64,000 bases of DNA, taken from assembly GCF_000512205.2 (NCBI RefSeq), contig NZ_CP006644.1:5036501-5100500 (forward strand), in the 5' to 3' direction. Both the position numbers and the translations under genes were made by a program. This stretch comes from Sphingomonas sanxanigenens DSM 19645 = NX02 (lineage in GTDB: Bacteria > Pseudomonadota > Alphaproteobacteria > Sphingomonadales > Sphingomonadaceae). The notes beneath the pieces are model-generated. The model was not told where the DNA came from, did no database searches, and saw only the letters and a list, made by a program, of their open reading frames with translations. Every line of letters starts with the position of its first letter. The stretch's first letter is position 1. Below, piece by piece: positions 44,751 to 53,712 of the stretch.

Positions 44751-45620
44751 GTGAATCAACTCTTGTCGGTGATCATCCCGCACTACAACGACGTCGACAA
44801 CCTCGTTCGCTGCATCGCCATGCTGCAGCGGCAAAGCGTTGGGACAGACCGTTTCGAGATCGTCGTCGCGGACAACAATTCGCCGATCGGCATCGGGGCC
44901 GTCCGGTTCGCCGTGGGGGATAGTGCGCGCGTGATCGAAGCTCCCGAACAGGGCGCGGGCCCGGCGCGCAATGCCGCAGTAGCGGCATCCAGAGGCGAGA
45001 TCCTTGCCTTCATCGATTCCGATTGCCGGCCGCAGCCCGACTGGCTCGAACGGGGCATCGCGGCACTCACCAACGCCGACGTGGTCGGCGGACGCGTCGA
45101 TATCGTCGCGGCCGATCCGGCCCGCCCCAACCCCATCGAAGCGTTCGAGAAAGCAACCGCCTTTCCGATCCGCGACTATGTGGAACGCAAATCCTTCGCG
45201 GTCACCGCCAACCTGTTCGTCACCCGCGCGGTGTTCGACAAGGTCGGCACCTTCCGCTCGACGGTGGCCGAGGACATGGACTGGTGCCGCCGCGCGGTCG
45301 CGCTCGGCTATCGCCTGGTCTATGCCGACGACGTCGCGATGGCGCATCCGGCGCGCGCGACCTGGGCCGAATTGTCCCGCAAGTGGCGGCGGACGACCGC
45401 CGAAACCTTCGCGCTGACGATGGAACGGCCCGGCGGCCGCGGCCGTTGGATCGCGCAATGCGTGCTGGTGCTCGTCTCGATCGCGCCGCACGGCGCGAAG
45501 TTGCTGGTCACGCCCAAGCTCGCGGGTGCCGGAGCCCGCGCCGGCGCGGTCGCGACGTTGGCACGCATTCGCTGGTTCCGCTTCACCCAGGGCCTCGCCC
45601 TGCTCGCCGGCCGGAACTGA
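44751..45620 (+). CDS. glycosyltransferase family 2
   Basis: A 289-residue GT-A enzyme: LLSVIIPHYNDVDNLVRCIA, the UDP-sugar region VVADNNSP, the metal motif AFIDSDCRP (DSD), and VAEDMDWCRRAVALGYRL as the ED-type acceptor motif. It starts with GTG. The C-terminal hydrophobic stretch (CVLVLVSIAPHGAKLLV) may contact the membrane. It is the only plus-strand transferase of the cluster and faces the SGNH gene. Confidence 0.92.
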   Translation: MNQLLSVIIPHYNDVDNLVRCIAMLQRQSVGTDRFEIVVADNNSPIGIGAVRFAVGDSARVIEAPEQGAGPARNAAVAASRGEILAFIDSDCRPQPDWLERGIAALTNADVVGGRVDIVAADPARPNPIEAFEKATAFPIRDYVERKSFAVTANLFVTRAVFDKVGTFRSTVAEDMDWCRRAVALGYRLVYADDVAMAHPARATWAELSRKWRRTTAETFALTMERPGGRGRWIAQCVLVLVSIAPHGAKLLVTPKLAGAGARAGAVATLARIRWFRFTQGLALLAGRN

Positions 45621-45630
45621 TCGCAGATCG

Positions 45631-45648
45631 CCCCGGCGAAAGCCGGGG
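45631..45648. terminator. GAAA-loop hairpin between convergent genes
   Basis: CCCCGGC-GAAA-GCCGGGG forms a stem with a GNRA tetraloop in the 39-base gap. This palindromic unit is widespread between genes in alphaproteobacteria. Confidence 0.6.
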
Positions 45649-45659
45649 ACCGAGCAGCC

Positions 45660-46751
45660 TCAGCCGCGGCAGTCCTTCAGCACGCCGCTCTCGACGATCC
45701 GCTTCACCGTCGCACGCGCCAGCAGATCCGCGCCGAGCGGCGTCAGGTGGCGAGCACCATTCTTGAAGAAAAGCTGCGCCGCCGGATCGCGCGCCGCCGC
45801 CCGGAACTGGGGGATCGCGCTCACCGCCGGCAGGTCGCGTTTCACATCGGCGGGCATGAGATCGTAGGAAGAGCTGAAGACGCGGTCGGGGGTACGGTTG
45901 GGAATATCGACGACGATCGTCGCCGCGCCGTCCTTCGCCGCTTCCGCTCGCGCCGCGCGCAACAGCGCGGCGGCGAGATCGACCTGCGCCTGGTTGATCA
46001 CATAGGTGTTCTGTTCCACCTCGTTTTCGGCCGGCCCCGCCTCGCGCTTGGCGAAGAAGGCGGTCAGCTGCTTCACCCGCCAGCCGATCTGCTCGCGCGC
46101 GAAATTGTAGAGATGGCTGTGGTCCGCGAGCAGTCGGTAGGGCGCGAACTTCATCAGCTTGTCCTGCGCCGCGACCGCAGGAAGATAGGTGTCGGCGCCC
46201 TTCACCAGCCTGTCGCCCTCCAGCTTGAAGAGCCCGGCGCGGCTGTTGTCGTCATAGTCGGTGACCTGCCACTGCATCAGCACCAGATCGGGGTCGAAAC
46301 CGCGCACCTTCGCCTGATAGGTGCGCAGATGCTCCGCCGTGCCGAAGCCGGAAACCGCGAAGTTGAGCACCTCGGTGCGATAGCCCGCCGCCTTCAGCCC
46401 AGCCTCGATCCGCGCCTGCAACGTCTGCGGCAGATCGAGTTCGTAACCGACGAAGTAAGAGTCGCCCATCATCGCGACGCGGCAGGTGCCGGCGGGCTTT
46501 GTGGTCGGGAAATTGCGATCGTCGCGCATCCCCTCCGCATTGATGCGATATTCGACGAACACGTCCGGTGTCGAATGCGCATAGACCGCGCCCGGGATGT
46601 TGCCGCGCACGCCATAGGGCGTGCCGGTGATGTAGCGCGGCATGATCGCCTGCGGCGCGAAGATCCGAAGGAAGATCTCGCCGACGATCAGCGTCCAAAC
46701 GCCAAGCCCCACGATCGTCGCGGCGACTCGAAAGAGCATGGCGGGCTTCAT
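45660..46751 (-). CDS. SGNH/GDSL hydrolase-like protein, membrane-anchored
   Basis: A 363-residue protein with one N-terminal membrane segment (MLFRVAATIVGLGVWTLIVG) and an extracytoplasmic SGNH domain: block I AMMGDSYFVGYELD, LNFAVSGFGTAEHL as the Gly block, and ARHLTPLGADLLARA carrying the catalytic His, with no Asp in the usual DxxH place. It lies 22 bases downstream of an MBOAT acyltransferase, like AlgI with AlgJ/AlgX, so it probably completes glycan O-acetylation. Confidence 0.85.
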   Translation of the reverse strand: MKPAMLFRVAATIVGLGVWTLIVGEIFLRIFAPQAIMPRYITGTPYGVRGNIPGAVYAHSTPDVFVEYRINAEGMRDDRNFPTTKPAGTCRVAMMGDSYFVGYELDLPQTLQARIEAGLKAAGYRTEVLNFAVSGFGTAEHLRTYQAKVRGFDPDLVLMQWQVTDYDDNSRAGLFKLEGDRLVKGADTYLPAVAAQDKLMKFAPYRLLADHSHLYNFAREQIGWRVKQLTAFFAKREAGPAENEVEQNTYVINQAQVDLAAALLRAARAEAAKDGAATIVVDIPNRTPDRVFSSSYDLMPADVKRDLPAVSAIPQFRAAARDPAAQLFFKNGARHLTPLGADLLARATVKRIVESGVLKDCRG

Positions 46752-46773
46752 GCGGGGCGCGGCCTTCCGGGTC

Positions 46774-48405
46774 CTAGAAGTCGAAATAGATGAACTCCTG
46801 GCCCGCCGGTGCGGTCAGGACGATCACGGAAAAGACCAGCGCGACGACGCCGGTGTAGCGGACGATGAATGGGGACCGTGCATAGGCCTCACGCGGGGTC
46901 GCGAAGCGCAGCCCGCATTCGATCAGCATCAGCGGCACGGCATAGAAGGCCCAGCGCGACCACGCGCCGTCAGCGAGATTGTCGAAGCGGAAGATGCCCG
47001 CGACGATCGCATTGCCTTCCGCCATCGATTCGGCGCGGAAATAGATCCAGGTAATCACCATCATCGGAATCCATGCCGCCCAGGCGATCAGGTTGGTGAC
47101 GAGCGCACGCACGCCCCCGGCCTCGTTCGCCGCCTTGACGATGTCGTCGAGCCGCAGCGCGCGATACACCACCTGCACCGCGCCGTGGAGGAAGCCCCAG
47201 AACACAAACGTCCAGGCGGCACCGTGCCACAACCCGCCAAGCAACATCGTAACCATCATGTTGCGGTAGGTCTTGAGGTTGCCGGCGCGATTGCCGCCGA
47301 GGCTGATGTAGAGATAATCGCGCAGCCACTGCGACAGGCTGATGTGCCAACGCGTCCAGAACTCGCTGGGTGTCCGCGAGAAATAGGGCAGGTTGAAGTT
47401 CAGCCACAGCTCGAACCCCATCAGCCGCGCGATGCCGCGCGCCATATCGGTATAGCCCGAAAAATCGCCGTAGATCTGGAAGGTAAAGGCCAGCGCCGCG
47501 ACCACCAGCGCGCCGGAGCTGTGCGCCGAGGGATCGTCGAAGATCGGATTGGCGATGATCGCCATATTGTCCGCAATGACGATCTTCTTGAACAGGCCCC
47601 ACAGGAACAGCATCGCGCCCGAGCGCAGCATCTCGCCCGAAATCGGCAGCACGCTGCGGAACTGCGGCAGCATGTGGTTCGCGCGCTCGATCGGGCCGGC
47701 GAGAATCTGCGGGAAATAGGAAAGGAAGGCGGCGAACTCGATCAGGCTCGTCGAGGGTTCCAGCTTGCCGCGCCAGGTATCGACGGTGCGGCCGATCGAC
47801 TGGAAGGTGTGGAAGGAAATGCCCAGCGGCAGGATGATGTTGAGCGCGACGAAGCCGAGTTCGATGCCGAGCGGCGCGAGCGCTTCCTGCAGGCTTTCCC
47901 CGAAGAAGTTCACATATTTGAAGAAGGCGAGGACGGCGAGGTTGACGATCACCGACAGCAGCAGCCAGGCCCAGCGGCGCTTCGCCTCGTCGGCCACGCG
48001 GTTGAGTAGCATCACTGAGCCAGCGAACAGCAGGAGAGCGGCAAGCGGCGGCAGCAAAAGCAATGCTGCATCTGCGAAGGCGGTCGCCGCGAAACCCTTG
48101 CCGCCGGCCGCGCCGATGATGCAGTGCGCAACGAAACCTGCCAGCGACACGCCGGCAAGAAAGCCCGAACTCTTGATCAGTTGCTCACGGGTGACGCGAT
48201 GGCCGGCGGCCCCCAGCGCGGTCAGATAATCGAGCGAGGTGGTGAAGGCGAGCAGCGCGAGAAAGCGCACATCCCACCAGCCATAGAAGATGTAAGCCGC
48301 GAGGATGAGCAGCAGATTGCGCGCAACCACGTGGCGGCGCACCGCCAGGAAGGCCGGATAGAAGATCGCGAAAAACGCGGCGAAGGTCCACGTGAAGAAC
48401 AGCAT
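46774..48405 (-). CDS. MBOAT-family O-acyltransferase (AlgI-like)
   Basis: About 543 residues with at least ten membrane segments. The family hallmark is present: FWTRWHISLSQWLRDYLYI, then GLWHGAAWTFVFWGFLHGA with the catalytic His. Also visible are GISFHTFQSIGRTVDTWRG and FSGYTDMARGIARLMGF. It moves acyl groups across the inner membrane for transfer to an exported polysaccharide by the downstream SGNH protein. The start may be ATG 48405 or TTG 48417. Confidence 0.92.
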   Translation of the reverse strand: MLFFTWTFAAFFAIFYPAFLAVRRHVVARNLLLILAAYIFYGWWDVRFLALLAFTTSLDYLTALGAAGHRVTREQLIKSSGFLAGVSLAGFVAHCIIGAAGGKGFAATAFADAALLLLPPLAALLLFAGSVMLLNRVADEAKRRWAWLLLSVIVNLAVLAFFKYVNFFGESLQEALAPLGIELGFVALNIILPLGISFHTFQSIGRTVDTWRGKLEPSTSLIEFAAFLSYFPQILAGPIERANHMLPQFRSVLPISGEMLRSGAMLFLWGLFKKIVIADNMAIIANPIFDDPSAHSSGALVVAALAFTFQIYGDFSGYTDMARGIARLMGFELWLNFNLPYFSRTPSEFWTRWHISLSQWLRDYLYISLGGNRAGNLKTYRNMMVTMLLGGLWHGAAWTFVFWGFLHGAVQVVYRALRLDDIVKAANEAGGVRALVTNLIAWAAWIPMMVITWIYFRAESMAEGNAIVAGIFRFDNLADGAWSRWAFYAVPLMLIECGLRFATPREAYARSPFIVRYTGVVALVFSVIVLTAPAGQEFIYFDF

Positions 48406-48621
48406 GTCAGCGGGCAACCGCCTTCCTGCCGGAGCGGGCCACCGCCCGATCGTCGCGCTTGGCCGCAGCCATCTTCAACCCCGCCCGTCGTTTGCTGCAG
48501 CACCTCTTGCCCATCCCAATCCATCTTGCAATGCAAAATAATGATTGGGTATCTCGCCGCAGACCGGTTTAGCGTCGGGCCGATCGCCTGCCCCCTTATG
48601 GGGCATTTGAGGGGGTGAAAA

Positions 48622-49503
48622 TTGACCAAGGCTCGCATGCGCACATGGCTCGGCTGGCTGGCGCTGCTTTCGGGCATCGCCGCGCTCGCCGCCTGGATCC
48701 TCGTTTTCAGAATCATTACCTTGCCGTGGGGCAAGCCGGTGACGATCGGCTTCGAGCCCGGCGAGAAGAGCGCCAAGGGTGAATTGCAGCTGGTGTTCGG
48801 CGATGCCGACTATGCGCTGCAGGGCTGCTGCGCGGGATCGACCTTCGTCGTGAAGGATACGCGCCGCGGCGGCCAGGTGCGCGGCTTCCGCACCCGCCCC
48901 ACCGACGCGCATGTGAAGGGCAATTTCCGGTCCGAACTGCGGCTGCGCCCCAATGCCGTCGGCGAGACGGTGTGGTACAGGTCGCGCCTGCTCGTGCCCG
49001 CGGACTGGAAGGCCAGCAAGGTACCGGTGATCGCGATGCAATGGCACGGTTCCAAGGATTTCTTCCTGCTCGAGCCCGGCAAATATCCGCCGCTCGACAT
49101 CAGCATCCGCGGCAATCGCTGGCAGGTCAGCAAGAGCTGGGATCACCGCATCGTGACGGTGAAGGACAAGGCGCTGCCGGGCAATGTCGAGGGCATCGTC
49201 GAGATCGGCGAGGCGCCGCTCGTCCGCAACACATGGATGACCTGGGTGATCCGCGTCCACTGGTCCTCCAACGAGGCGGGCCGCACCGAAATCTGGCTGG
49301 ACGGCAAGAAGATCACCGACGATCGCGGGCCCAACGCGCACCGCGACCTGATCGGGCCTTATATGAAGGCAGGCACCTATGTGCCCAACTGGGGCTATGC
49401 TGGCGTCGAGAAGGACATCAAGGAACGCACCCTGCTGTTCGACGATCTCGCGGTCGGCTATGGCGACGATCCGTTCGAGGTGGGCTACCGGCCCGAACGC
49501 TGA
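48622..49503 (+). CDS. polysaccharide lyase (heparin lyase I-like fold) with N-terminal anchor
   Basis: A 293-residue protein. One N-terminal membrane segment (LGWLALLSGIAALAAWILVF) precedes a jelly-roll domain of the heparin-lyase-I / PL20-like family: FRSELRLRPNA, VIAMQWHGSKD, WMTWVIRVHWSSNEAGRTEIWLDGKKI, and the terminal LLFDDLAVGYGDDPFEVG. It may trim or release the polymer made by this locus; a binding-only role is possible. Upstream, 48418-48621 holds a TTGCAATGCAA palindrome at 48526 and a possible promoter TTGCAA-N18-TATCTC. Confidence 0.8.
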   Translation: MTKARMRTWLGWLALLSGIAALAAWILVFRIITLPWGKPVTIGFEPGEKSAKGELQLVFGDADYALQGCCAGSTFVVKDTRRGGQVRGFRTRPTDAHVKGNFRSELRLRPNAVGETVWYRSRLLVPADWKASKVPVIAMQWHGSKDFFLLEPGKYPPLDISIRGNRWQVSKSWDHRIVTVKDKALPGNVEGIVEIGEAPLVRNTWMTWVIRVHWSSNEAGRTEIWLDGKKITDDRGPNAHRDLIGPYMKAGTYVPNWGYAGVEKDIKERTLLFDDLAVGYGDDPFEVGYRPER

Positions 49504-49640
49504 ACCCACCTCGACGCCGGAAGAAAATCCACCGTCATCCCCCGTTTCGGCGCCGCGCCCGGCGGGTCTTCCCCGGTTACGGTGCGTGCTGCGCCTTGGG
49601 GCGGTGGCTTCTGCAGGCTGCCGTTCGGATTCGACGGCGG

Positions 49641-49699
49641 GGCGAGTCGTTGGCGGATCGCCGGCGGTCGCGGTTCGGCAATGCCGCCAACGACTCGCC
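49641..49699. repeat. 16-bp perfect inverted repeat with 27-base spacer
   Basis: GGCGAGTCGTTGGCGG (49641-49656) is exactly complementary to 49684-49699. It lies in the 250-base non-coding gap between the lyase gene and tRNA-Pro, at the edge of the polysaccharide cluster. No T-run. The rest of the gap shows no gene. Confidence 0.75.
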
Positions 49700-49754
49700 G
49701 CGATCGCAGCGCGCCGGACCGGCACAAGCCGGAATGATTCGCGATTTCGAGAAT

Positions 49755-49831
49755 TGGTCGGGGCGACAGGATTCGAACCTGCGACCCCCACACCCCCAGT
49801 GTGATGCGCTACCAGGCTGCGCTACGCCCCG
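49755..49831 (-). tRNA. tRNA-Pro (GGG)
   Basis: A 77-base minus-strand cloverleaf: acceptor CGGGGCG / CGCCCCG, anticodon loop CTGGGGG with anticodon GGG, T arm GGTTCGAAT, discriminator A and encoded CCA. It borders the polysaccharide locus; no duplicated 3' end that would mark an integration site was seen. Confidence 0.95.
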
Positions 49832-50014
49832 ACCGGAGCCGCGCGCTTTAAGGCGGTGCGCGTGTCATGGCAAGCATCTAAGCGCGGCAGCTGCGCCGCT
49901 GCCTGTTCTGGATCAACGAAATATTCGATCAGACTGGCCGAAGCTATGCGTTTCCCCAACGTCCTGCGGCGTGTCAAAAAGGCTGCGCCGCTGACCGAAG
50001 AGGAGAGACCAGCC

Positions 50015-51520
50015 ATGTCCGACAAGCCACAGATGACGACCAGCGCAGGCAATCCGATTGCCGACAACCAGAATTCGCTGAGCGCGGGGCCGCGCGGCCC
50101 GCTGTTGCTGGAGGATTATCAGCTCATCGAGAAGCTGGCCCACCAGAATCGCGAGCGCATTCCCGAACGCGCCGTCCACGCCAAGGGCTGGGGCGCGCAT
50201 GGCACGTTGAAGATCACCGGTGACATCAGTGCCTACACCAAGGCCAAGGTGCTGCAGCCGGGCGCCGAGACGCCGATGATCGCGCGTTTCTCGACCGTCG
50301 CCGGCGAGCTTGGCGCCGCCGATGCCGAGCGCGACGTGCGCGGCTTCGCGCTGAAATTCTACACGCCCGAAGGCAATTGGGATCTGGTGGGCAACAACAC
50401 CCCCGTTTTCTTCGTGCGCGATCCGCTGAAATTTCCGGACTTCATTCACACGCAAAAGCGCCACCCGCGTACCAACCTGCGGTCGCCGACGGCGATGTGG
50501 GATTTCTGGTCGCTCAGTCCCGAATCGCTCCACCAGGTGACGATCCTGATGTCGGACCGCGGGCTACCGACCAGCGTGCGCCACATCAACGGCTATGGCA
50601 GCCACACCTACAGCCTGATCAACGCGGCCGGCGAACGTTTCTGGGTGAAGTTCCACTTCAAGACCCAGCAGGGCCACGCGCACTGGACCAATGACGAGGC
50701 GGCCGGCGTGGTCGGCCGTACCCGCGAATCGACGCAGGAAGATCTGTACGAGGCGATCGAGGCGGGAAATTTCCCGCGCTGGACGACGCAGGTGCAGATC
50801 ATGCCCGAGCTCGACGCGGAAAAGACGCCCTACAACCCGTTCGACCTCACCAAGGTATGGCCGCACGCTGATTACCCGCCGATCGACATCGGCACGTTCG
50901 AGCTCAACCGCAACCCGGACAATTATTTCGCCGAGATCGAGCAGCTCGCGTTCAGCCCTTCGAACATCGTGCCCGGCATCGGCTTCTCGCCGGACAAGAT
51001 GCTGCAGGCGCGGATCTTCAGCTATGCCGACGCGCACCGCCACCGCATCGGCACCCATTACGAGGCGCTGCCGGTCAATGCGCCGAAATCCGCCGTCCGC
51101 CATTATCACAAGGACGGCGCGATGCGCTTCTTCCCCAACAACCCGCAGCCGGACGCCTATTATGAGCCCAACAGCTTCAGTGGCCCGGTGGAGGATCAGC
51201 GCTTCCTCGAGCCGCCGCTGAAGATCTCGGGCGATGCCGCGCGCTACAATCATCGTGACGGCAATGACGATTATGGCCAGCCCCGCGCGCTGTTCGAACT
51301 GTTCGACGCGGGCCAGCGCCAGCGGCTGTTTCACAATATCGCGGCCGCCTTCGGCGACACGCCCGACTTCATTGTCGAGCGACAGCTCGGTCATTTCACC
51401 CGGGTCCACCCCGATTATGGCGCGGGCGTGCGTGCCGCCTGGGAAGAGGCGAAGCGCACCCATCCGAACCCGTCGATCAGTGCCCCCGAGGATGAGCGGA
51501 CGCCCGCTGTGGCGAAATAG
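50015..51520 (+). CDS. monofunctional haem catalase
   Basis: A 501-residue clade-3-size catalase. Distal His is in [15 protein letters not shown], the Asn-bearing region in [14 protein letters not shown], and the proximal haem Tyr in [14 protein letters not shown]. Also visible are [15 protein letters not shown] and [20 protein letters not shown]. There is no signal peptide, so it is cytosolic. GAGGAGAGA precedes the ATG at 50015. With ahpF/ahpC at the far end of the window it belongs to peroxide defence. Confidence 0.96.
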   Translation: MSDKPQMTTSAGNPIADNQNSLSAGPRGPLLLEDYQLIEKLAHQNRERIPERAVHAKGWGAHGTLKITGDISAYTKAKVLQPGAETPMIARFSTVAGELGAADAERDVRGFALKFYTPEGNWDLVGNNTPVFFVRDPLKFPDFIHTQKRHPRTNLRSPTAMWDFWSLSPESLHQVTILMSDRGLPTSVRHINGYGSHTYSLINAAGERFWVKFHFKTQQGHAHWTNDEAAGVVGRTRESTQEDLYEAIEAGNFPRWTTQVQIMPELDAEKTPYNPFDLTKVWPHADYPPIDIGTFELNRNPDNYFAEIEQLAFSPSNIVPGIGFSPDKMLQARIFSYADAHRHRIGTHYEALPVNAPKSAVRHYHKDGAMRFFPNNPQPDAYYEPNSFSGPVEDQRFLEPPLKISGDAARYNHRDGNDDYGQPRALFELFDAGQRQRLFHNIAAAFGDTPDFIVERQLGHFTRVHPDYGAGVRAAWEEAKRTHPNPSISAPEDERTPAVAK

Positions 51521-51534
51521 TCCGCTCGTCCCCC

Positions 51535-51577
51535 GGATGCCGCCGGCCAACAGCCCCCTCCCCGGCCGGCGGCATCC
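51535..51577. terminator. 14-bp perfect stem between convergent catalase and mgtE
   Basis: GGATGCCGCCGGCC (51535-51548) pairs exactly with 51564-51577 around a 15-base C-rich loop, in the 82-base convergent gap. No T-run. Confidence 0.6.
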
Positions 51578-51602
51578 ACCACAGCAAGCGACGGAGTTTG
51601 AC

Positions 51603-53003
51603 CTATCCCGTAATGCCGGACGCGGTCGCGAGCCCCAGAAACGCCAGGAAGCCCATCGAGTCGGTCGTCATCGTCACGAACACCGAGGATGAGACCGCAG
51701 GGTCGATATCGCGCCGGTCGAGCGCCAGCGGCACCAGCACGCCGGCCAGCCCGGCGATGATGATGTTGGTCATCATCGCCGCCGCGATCACCATCCCCAG
51801 CGCCGGATTGGCGAACACCGCCGCCACGCCCACGCCGATCACCACTGCCACGGTCGATCCGTTGAGCAGCGCGATGCGGATCTCTCGCGATATGGTGCGC
51901 CAGGTGTTGGACTGGGTGAGCTGGTTGGTGGCGAGCGCGCGCACTGTCACCGCCATGGTCTGCGTACCGGCGTTGCCGCCCACACCCGCGACGATCGGCA
52001 TCAGCGTGGCGAGCGCCACCATCTGCGCTATCGTGCCTTCGAAGATGGCGATGATCGAAGAGGCGACGAGCGCGGTGCCGAGATTGGCGATCAGCCAGCG
52101 CACGCGCGCCTTGTAGCTTTCGAGCACCGGCTCGTTGATGTCGCCGTCGCCCGCGCCGGAGAGCTTGAGGATATCCTCGCCCGCTTCTTCCTGAATGATG
52201 TGAACGACGTCGTCGACGGTGATCATGCCGACCAGTCGCCCCAGCGGGTCGATCACCGCGGCGGAGATCAGCGCATATTTCTGGAAGCGTAGCGCCACCT
52301 CTTCCTGGTCCATGTCGACCGGGATCAACGTCTGCTCGCGCGCCATCACGTCGGCGACCGCGATCTCGACGGGCGTACGCAGGATCCAGCTGAGCTTGCA
52401 CGTCCCGATCGGCTTGTGCTGCGCATCGACGACGAAAATCTCCCAGAAGTCGGTGGTGAGATCCTCGTTGGAACGCAGGTAATCGAGGACATTGCCGATC
52501 GTCCAATGTTCGGGCACCGCGATCAGGTCGCGCTGCATCAGGCGGCCGGCGGATTCCTCGGGGAAGGAGAGCGCTTCCTCGATCGCCGCGCGATCGTCGG
52601 GATCGAGCGCGCGCAACACGGCGCGCTGATCCTCTTCCTCCATGTCCTCGATGATCGCGACCGCGTCGTCGGTATCGAGTTCCGCGGCGATCTCCGCGAC
52701 CTGCGCGGGGTCCAGTGCGTCGATCAGCCCTTCGCGGACGTGCTCGTTCATCTCCGCGAACACGTCGGCGTCGAGCAGGTCCGAGATCGCGGCCGCCAGC
52801 GCCCGGCGCCGTTCGACCGGGGTCAGTTCGAACAGGTCGGCGATGTCGGCGGGGTGGAGCGGCTCCACCAGCGCGCGCGCCGCCTCGGTATCGCCGTCAT
52901 CGACGTGGCCCAGAACGGCGCTGACGAACTCCGGCTTCATCCGGTCATCCTCGTCGAGGCTCGGTTCGGGGAGCTCGGCGGACGACAGACGGGTCTCGCT
53001 CAT
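51603..53003 (-). CDS. mgtE: magnesium transporter MgtE
   Basis: A 466-residue protein in the MgtE order: an N-terminal acidic helical domain (about 25-140, ADIADLFELTPVERRRAL and DPDDRAAIEEALSFPEESAGRLM), a CBS pair (about 145-270, VDAQHKPIGTCKLS and PLGRLVGMITVDDVV), then five membrane segments including MPIVAGVGGNAGTQTMAVTVRALA, the GNxGTQ pore motif. Cytosolic Mg2+ closes the channel through the N/CBS domains. GGGAGGATCAGG precedes the ATG at 53003. Confidence 0.96.
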   Translation of the reverse strand: MSETRLSSAELPEPSLDEDDRMKPEFVSAVLGHVDDGDTEAARALVEPLHPADIADLFELTPVERRRALAAAISDLLDADVFAEMNEHVREGLIDALDPAQVAEIAAELDTDDAVAIIEDMEEEDQRAVLRALDPDDRAAIEEALSFPEESAGRLMQRDLIAVPEHWTIGNVLDYLRSNEDLTTDFWEIFVVDAQHKPIGTCKLSWILRTPVEIAVADVMAREQTLIPVDMDQEEVALRFQKYALISAAVIDPLGRLVGMITVDDVVHIIQEEAGEDILKLSGAGDGDINEPVLESYKARVRWLIANLGTALVASSIIAIFEGTIAQMVALATLMPIVAGVGGNAGTQTMAVTVRALATNQLTQSNTWRTISREIRIALLNGSTVAVVIGVGVAAVFANPALGMVIAAAMMTNIIIAGLAGVLVPLALDRRDIDPAVSSSVFVTMTTDSMGFLAFLGLATASGITG

Positions 53004-53151
53004 CCTGATCCTCCCTGGCAGGCCGAACCGCCTCTTTGGCGTGCTGCGAGTGCGAAGGCAATGCTGCGCACGGAGGCCCACCGCGAACGAGACTTCCCAC
53101 CAACGCCCAAGCCCCTATATCGGCCACCTTCCAAGCACGCAGGAGAGCCAA

Positions 53152-53616
53152 GTGGCCGAGACTCTGACCTTCACCCTCGATAACGGCAATGAGAAGGATA
53201 ATGGCGATGTCGTAATCCGCCTCCGTCCGGATCTCGCCCCGGGCCACGTCACCCGCATCGTCGAGCTGGCCAATGAAGGCTTTTACGACGGCGTGATCTT
53301 CCACCGCGTGATCGCCGGCTTCATGGCGCAGGGCGGCGATCCCACCGGCACCGGCATGGGAGGCTCCGAGAAGCCAGACCTCAAGGCCGAGTTCAACGCC
53401 GAGCCGCACGTCCGCGGCGTCTGCTCGATGGCCCGCTCCTCCAACCCGAACAGCGCCAACAGCCAGTTCTTCATCTGCCTGGCCGACGCGACCTTCCTCG
53501 ATCGCCAGTACACGGCGTGGGGCGTGGTCGAGAGCGGCATGGAGTTCGTCGACGGCATCCCCAAGGGCGAACCGCCGCGCGCGCCGGGCAAGATCGTCAA
53601 GGCGACCGTCGCCTGA
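53152..53616 (+). CDS. peptidyl-prolyl cis-trans isomerase, cyclophilin type
   Basis: A 154-residue cytosolic cyclophilin: VTRIVELANEGFYDGVIFHRVIAGFMAQGGDPTGTG (core positions about 36-70) and NSANSQFFICLADATFLDRQYTAWG, containing the catalytic Arg, Phe, Gln and Trp positions. There is no signal peptide. The GTG start at 53152 is supported by AGGAG six bases upstream. A GC hairpin (GGGCGGC / GCCGCCC near 53674) lies in the convergent gap with comEC. Confidence 0.94.
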   Translation: MAETLTFTLDNGNEKDNGDVVIRLRPDLAPGHVTRIVELANEGFYDGVIFHRVIAGFMAQGGDPTGTGMGGSEKPDLKAEFNAEPHVRGVCSMARSSNPNSANSQFFICLADATFLDRQYTAWGVVESGMEFVDGIPKGEPPRAPGKIVKATVA

Positions 53617-53712
53617 GGCCTTTGCTCTCCTCCTCTTCAGAGGATGGGGAGCAAGGGGTGTAGCAGCGAACGGGCGGCTTCGATGGCCGCCCGGGCGCTT
53701 CTTCCTGCCCCA

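Noticed and set aside
48475-49791. Minus-strand frame across the lyase gene and tRNA-Pro
   Set aside because: It overlaps a tRNA and the antisense of a recognised gene and has no supporting motif.
49504-49831. Integrative element attached at tRNA-Pro
   Set aside because: No integrase and no second copy of the tRNA 3' end in the window; only the inverted repeat is notable.
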